Shown: in pieces, positions 1-5,415 of the stretch
How positions within the stretch are numbered: the first letter of the stretch is position 1
Layout of the letters: every line of letters starts with the position of its first letter
Source: Leptospira alstonii serovar Sichuan str. 79601
GTDB taxonomy: Bacteria > Spirochaetota > Leptospiria > Leptospirales > Leptospiraceae
Direction: 5' to 3'
Length of the DNA stretch: 5,415 nt
NCBI RefSeq assembly: GCF_000347175.1
Contig: NZ_ANIK01000039.1
Location: forward strand, 1 to 5,415
Program-made: the position numbers and the translations under genes
The notes under the pieces: model-generated
Databases searched by the model: none
The model's input: the letters and a program-made list of their open reading frames with translations, nothing else
What the model was told of the DNA's origin: nothing

Positions 1-1
1 A

Positions 2-742
<741 letters not shown>

Positions 743-824
743 GCGATCTTTGAGAGAAAAGAATATATTTAAGAAATTTATAAAGTACTGATGTAGTCGT
801 TCTCTGAATCGAACTCGTATATGC

Positions 825-856
825 AACTTCGGCGGTAGTTCGTAAGCCGAAGTTTT
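825..856 (+). terminator. Possible weak intrinsic terminator after the Cys-rich gene
   Basis: A perfect 9-bp inverted repeat, AACTTCGGC (825-833) and GCCGAAGTT (846-854), encloses a 12-base loop and is followed by only four T (853-856), then AAAAAA. It lies about 80 bases after the stop of the upstream gene. The stem fits a Rho-independent terminator, but the loop is long and the T tract short. On the other strand it is preceded by AT-rich sequence and could act weakly in either direction. Confidence 0.4.
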
Positions 857-951
857 AAAAAACGATAAAGTCGATTGAAATCGAATCGTCTATCCCGTAT
901 TCTTTCCGGGAAAATTGTGGAAATCGATTTAAGAATGAATTCGTATCGAAC

Positions 952-981
952 TTGAGAAAAATATTTTCGATTCGTCATATT
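952..981 (+). promoter_or_regulatory. Weak sigma-70-like promoter candidate for the 56-aa ORF
   Basis: TTGAGA (952-957; 5 of 6 match to TTGACA) and CATATT (976-981; 4 of 6 to TATAAT) are 18 bases apart. They lie about 57 bases before the ATG at 1038. AT-rich DNA gives such matches by chance, so this is a pointer only. Confidence 0.2.
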
Positions 982-1037
982 CCGGATTTTTTTTTCCTCT
1001 AATTCCAAGTAATTCGTATGGAAAACTTGGTAACAAA

Positions 1038-1208
1038 ATGAAAGACTCGCTGTTTCACGGAGATAGGAAAGAGGGAACCCCGGACCGTTTGGAAGATTTT
1101 TCGAACGGAGATATTTTGATTCAAGAGATACTTCAATCGTTCGAGAATTTCGATCGTGTATTGGGAAATACGCTTCAAGGGCTTTTTCCTCCGGACGACG
1201 ATCTGTAA
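1038..1208 (+). CDS. Possible small acidic protein, 56 aa, unknown function
   Basis: The frame runs from ATG at 1038 to TAA at 1206-1208 and encodes a hydrophilic, acidic protein with no membrane segment or signal peptide. Its middle (about residues 18-48) looks helix-forming, with sequence such as GDILIQEILQSF, and it ends PPDDDL. Composition and codon use resemble an ordinary gene better than the overlapping opposite-strand frames do. The Shine-Dalgarno is poor (GGT at 1029-1031). The same frame is open back to 939 but offers no better start. A 7-codon frame (1018-1041, MENLVTK) has its TGA overlapping this ATG as ATGA, so the gene could be coupled to a leader or could have a frameshifted N-terminus. 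The stop lies 2 bases from the converging stop of the cyclase gene. No family is recognised. It may be a real small gene, a remnant or chance. Confidence 0.4.
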   Translation: MKDSLFHGDRKEGTPDRLEDFSNGDILIQEILQSFENFDRVLGNTLQGLFPPDDDL

Positions 1209-1210
1209 GT

Positions 1211-2824
<1,614 letters not shown>

Positions 2825-2829
2825 TAAAA

Positions 2830-2834
2830 CCTTC
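2830..2834 (-). promoter_or_regulatory. Ribosome binding site of the cyclase gene
   Basis: GAAGG on the minus strand, five bases before the ATG at 2822-2824. It supports this start, which also places the ferredoxin domain at full length. Confidence 0.65.
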
Positions 2835-2879
2835 GGGATTTGACGGAGATATAAAAAAATAATTGGCGTCCTATATGGA

Positions 2880-2909
2880 AGGGTAGAGAATTACAGACTC
2901 GGTTGTCAA
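2880..2909 (-). promoter_or_regulatory. Promoter candidate for the cyclase gene
   Basis: On the minus strand a perfect TTGACA (2904-2909) is followed after 18 bases by TACCCT (2880-2885), a poor -10 sharing only T, A and the final T with TATAAT. Transcription would start about 50 bases before the ATG. A -35 hexamer this good with so weak a -10 would fit an activator-dependent promoter, which is inference. On the plus strand the overlapping TTGTCA (2903-2908) could serve the divergent gene, but I find no good -10 for it. Confidence 0.35.
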
Positions 2910-2936
2910 TAGAAGATCGTCGGCCGTTACGAAACT

Positions 2937-2975
2937 TGATTCTCGAAGAAGCTAACGCGGGTTTTTAGAGAATCA
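2937..2975. repeat. 8-bp inverted repeat in the divergent control region
   Basis: TGATTCTC (2937-2944) and GAGAATCA (2968-2975) are exact inverted copies 23 bases apart, lying 42-80 bases before the EAL gene start. The half-site centres are 31 bases apart, about three helical turns, which fits two dimers or a looped operator better than an RNA hairpin. No matching regulator is known to me. Confidence 0.4.
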
Positions 2976-2988
2976 TGAAAATACTGTT

Positions 2989-3004
2989 AAACGGTTTACC
3001 GTTT
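2989..3004 (+). repeat. Small hairpin just before the Shine-Dalgarno of the EAL gene
   Basis: AAACGG (2989-2994), loop TTTA, CCGTTT (2999-3004): a 6-bp perfect stem ending one base before the AGGA at 3006-3009. It could be a small operator or an mRNA hairpin that affects ribosome access. It is short enough to be chance. Confidence 0.35.
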
Positions 3005-3016
3005 TAGGATCATTGA

Positions 3017-4726
<1,710 letters not shown>

Positions 4727-4758
4727 ATGCCTTTGCCGTTTTTTTTTCCAAAATTCAT

Positions 4759-4786
4759 TTGTCATTATTTTTTTTCCAATTAATAT
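4759..4786 (+). promoter_or_regulatory. Promoter candidate for the stand-alone receiver gene
   Basis: TTGTCA (4759-4764, 5 of 6) and TAATAT (4781-4786, 4 of 6) are separated by 16 bases, with TATTCT three bases further on as an alternative -10. The spacer contains an 8-T run. Transcription would start near 4793, leaving a leader of about 54 bases that contains the hairpin at 4807-4824. If real, the receiver can be expressed independently of the EAL gene. The 9-T run at 4739-4747 after the EAL gene has no stem before it, so I do not call a terminator there. Confidence 0.4.
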
Positions 4787-4806
4787 TCTGTTATGCGTTT
4801 TTTGAC

Positions 4807-4824
4807 GATTCGATGAGTCGAATC
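4807..4824 (+). repeat. Hairpin/operator-like inverted repeat before the receiver gene
   Basis: GATTCGA (4807-4813), loop TGAG, TCGAATC (4818-4824): a perfect 7-bp stem with a 4-base loop, seven bases before the Shine-Dalgarno GAGGGGG. No T-run follows, so it is not a terminator. It could be an mRNA structure near the ribosome site or a regulator dimer site. It shares GATTC...GAATC with the repeat at 2937-2975. Confidence 0.45.
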
Positions 4825-4831
4825 AAACAGC

Positions 4832-4838
4832 GAGGGGG
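4832..4838 (+). promoter_or_regulatory. Strong ribosome binding site that decides the TTG start
   Basis: GAGGGGG, eight bases before TTG at 4847. The frame has a stop at 4814-4816 and no ATG or GTG between it and the receiver domain, so this site and the TTG define the start. Confidence 0.75.
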
Positions 4839-4846
4839 TACTTCCA

Positions 4847-5236
<390 letters not shown>

Positions 5237-5415
5237 AATGAGAATGGTTTGCCGTGTAAGCGCTGTAGTACGCTCATCTTTGTTTCGCGAAGAACCAACG
5301 ATAACGCTTCGCTATCTTTTGGTTAGCTCGCTCTCTCCTATGTTTCTTGTGTCAAGCCCTCCCGCTATTTTTTTTTTACATAAGACCATATTGGGCTAAT
5401 TTTCGATTTAATATA
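5237..5415. repeat. Non-coding tail with nested inverted repeats, possible dispersed intergenic repeat
   Basis: No convincing gene is seen here on either strand. The DNA holds several overlapping inverted repeats: AACCAA (5293-5298) with TTGGTT (5319-5324), inside which GATA (5300-5303) pairs with TATC (5313-5316); GCGA (5287-5290) with TCGC (5328-5331); a competing GCGAAG (5287-5292) with CTTCGC (5307-5312); and the palindrome TTCGCGAA (5284-5291). A 10-T run sits at 5368-5377 but has no good stem directly before it, so terminator function is uncertain. The base texture differs from the flanking gene and suggests a repeat family, but copy number cannot be judged from one window. Confidence 0.4.

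Noticed and set aside
778..1008. 76-codon minus-strand frame across the gap
   Set aside because: It starts at TTG without a Shine-Dalgarno, is unusually rich in Arg, Lys and aromatics, and runs through the perfect inverted repeat at 825-854; it resembles chance coding in AT-rich DNA.
4739..4775. T-runs after the EAL gene as an intrinsic terminator
   Set aside because: There is no GC-rich stem directly before either run. The nearest short palindrome (GGAGATTCTCC) is inside the coding end, about 40 bases upstream.
5361..5377. 10-T run as a terminator of the receiver gene
   Set aside because: Only a 3-bp AGC/GCT stem precedes it; the stronger hairpins lie 37 or more bases upstream, so a standard intrinsic terminator is not supported.

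Overview
The window looks like spirochaete DNA, most likely Leptospira. The basis is inference: moderate-to-low GC with A/T-rich gaps, codon and amino-acid style, a ferredoxin-type class III cyclase, KPW-type receivers, a TTG start behind a strong Shine-Dalgarno, and a Cys-rich exported protein with a DxNxDGxxDW motif. The species cannot be fixed from the sequence.

Layout: (1) positions 2-742, + strand, hold the 3' end of a long gene whose start lies outside the window. It encodes a Cys-rich, probably exported protein of unknown function. (2) Positions 743-1037 contain no convincing gene, only a terminator-like hairpin at 825-854 and a weak promoter candidate. (3) Positions 1038-1208, + strand, hold a possible 56-aa protein gene that converges on the next gene with a 2-base gap. 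(4) Positions 1211-2824, - strand, encode a three-part protein: N-terminal 2Fe-2S ferredoxin, central class III adenylate cyclase with all catalytic residues, and C-terminal class I peroxidase-like domain that has lost its haem-pocket residues. (5) Positions 2825-3016 are a divergent control region with inverted repeats and overlapping -35-like hexamers. (6) Positions 3017-4726, + strand, encode a receiver / degenerate GGDEF / intact EAL response regulator, predicted to hydrolyse c-di-GMP. (7) Positions 4727-4846 hold a promoter candidate and a hairpin. (8) Positions 4847-5236, + strand, encode a stand-alone receiver closely resembling the one in gene 6. (9) Positions 5237-5415 are non-coding with dense nested inverted repeats and a 10-T run.

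How the genes may work together (inference): the core is a divergent signalling module. One arm would make cAMP, gated by a redox-sensing 2Fe-2S domain and a haemless peroxidase-fold domain. The other would degrade c-di-GMP under phosphorylation control, with a second receiver as a possible phosphate sink or partner. No histidine kinase is present in the window, so the receivers depend on a kinase encoded elsewhere. The most unusual element is the ferredoxin-cyclase-pseudoperoxidase fusion.
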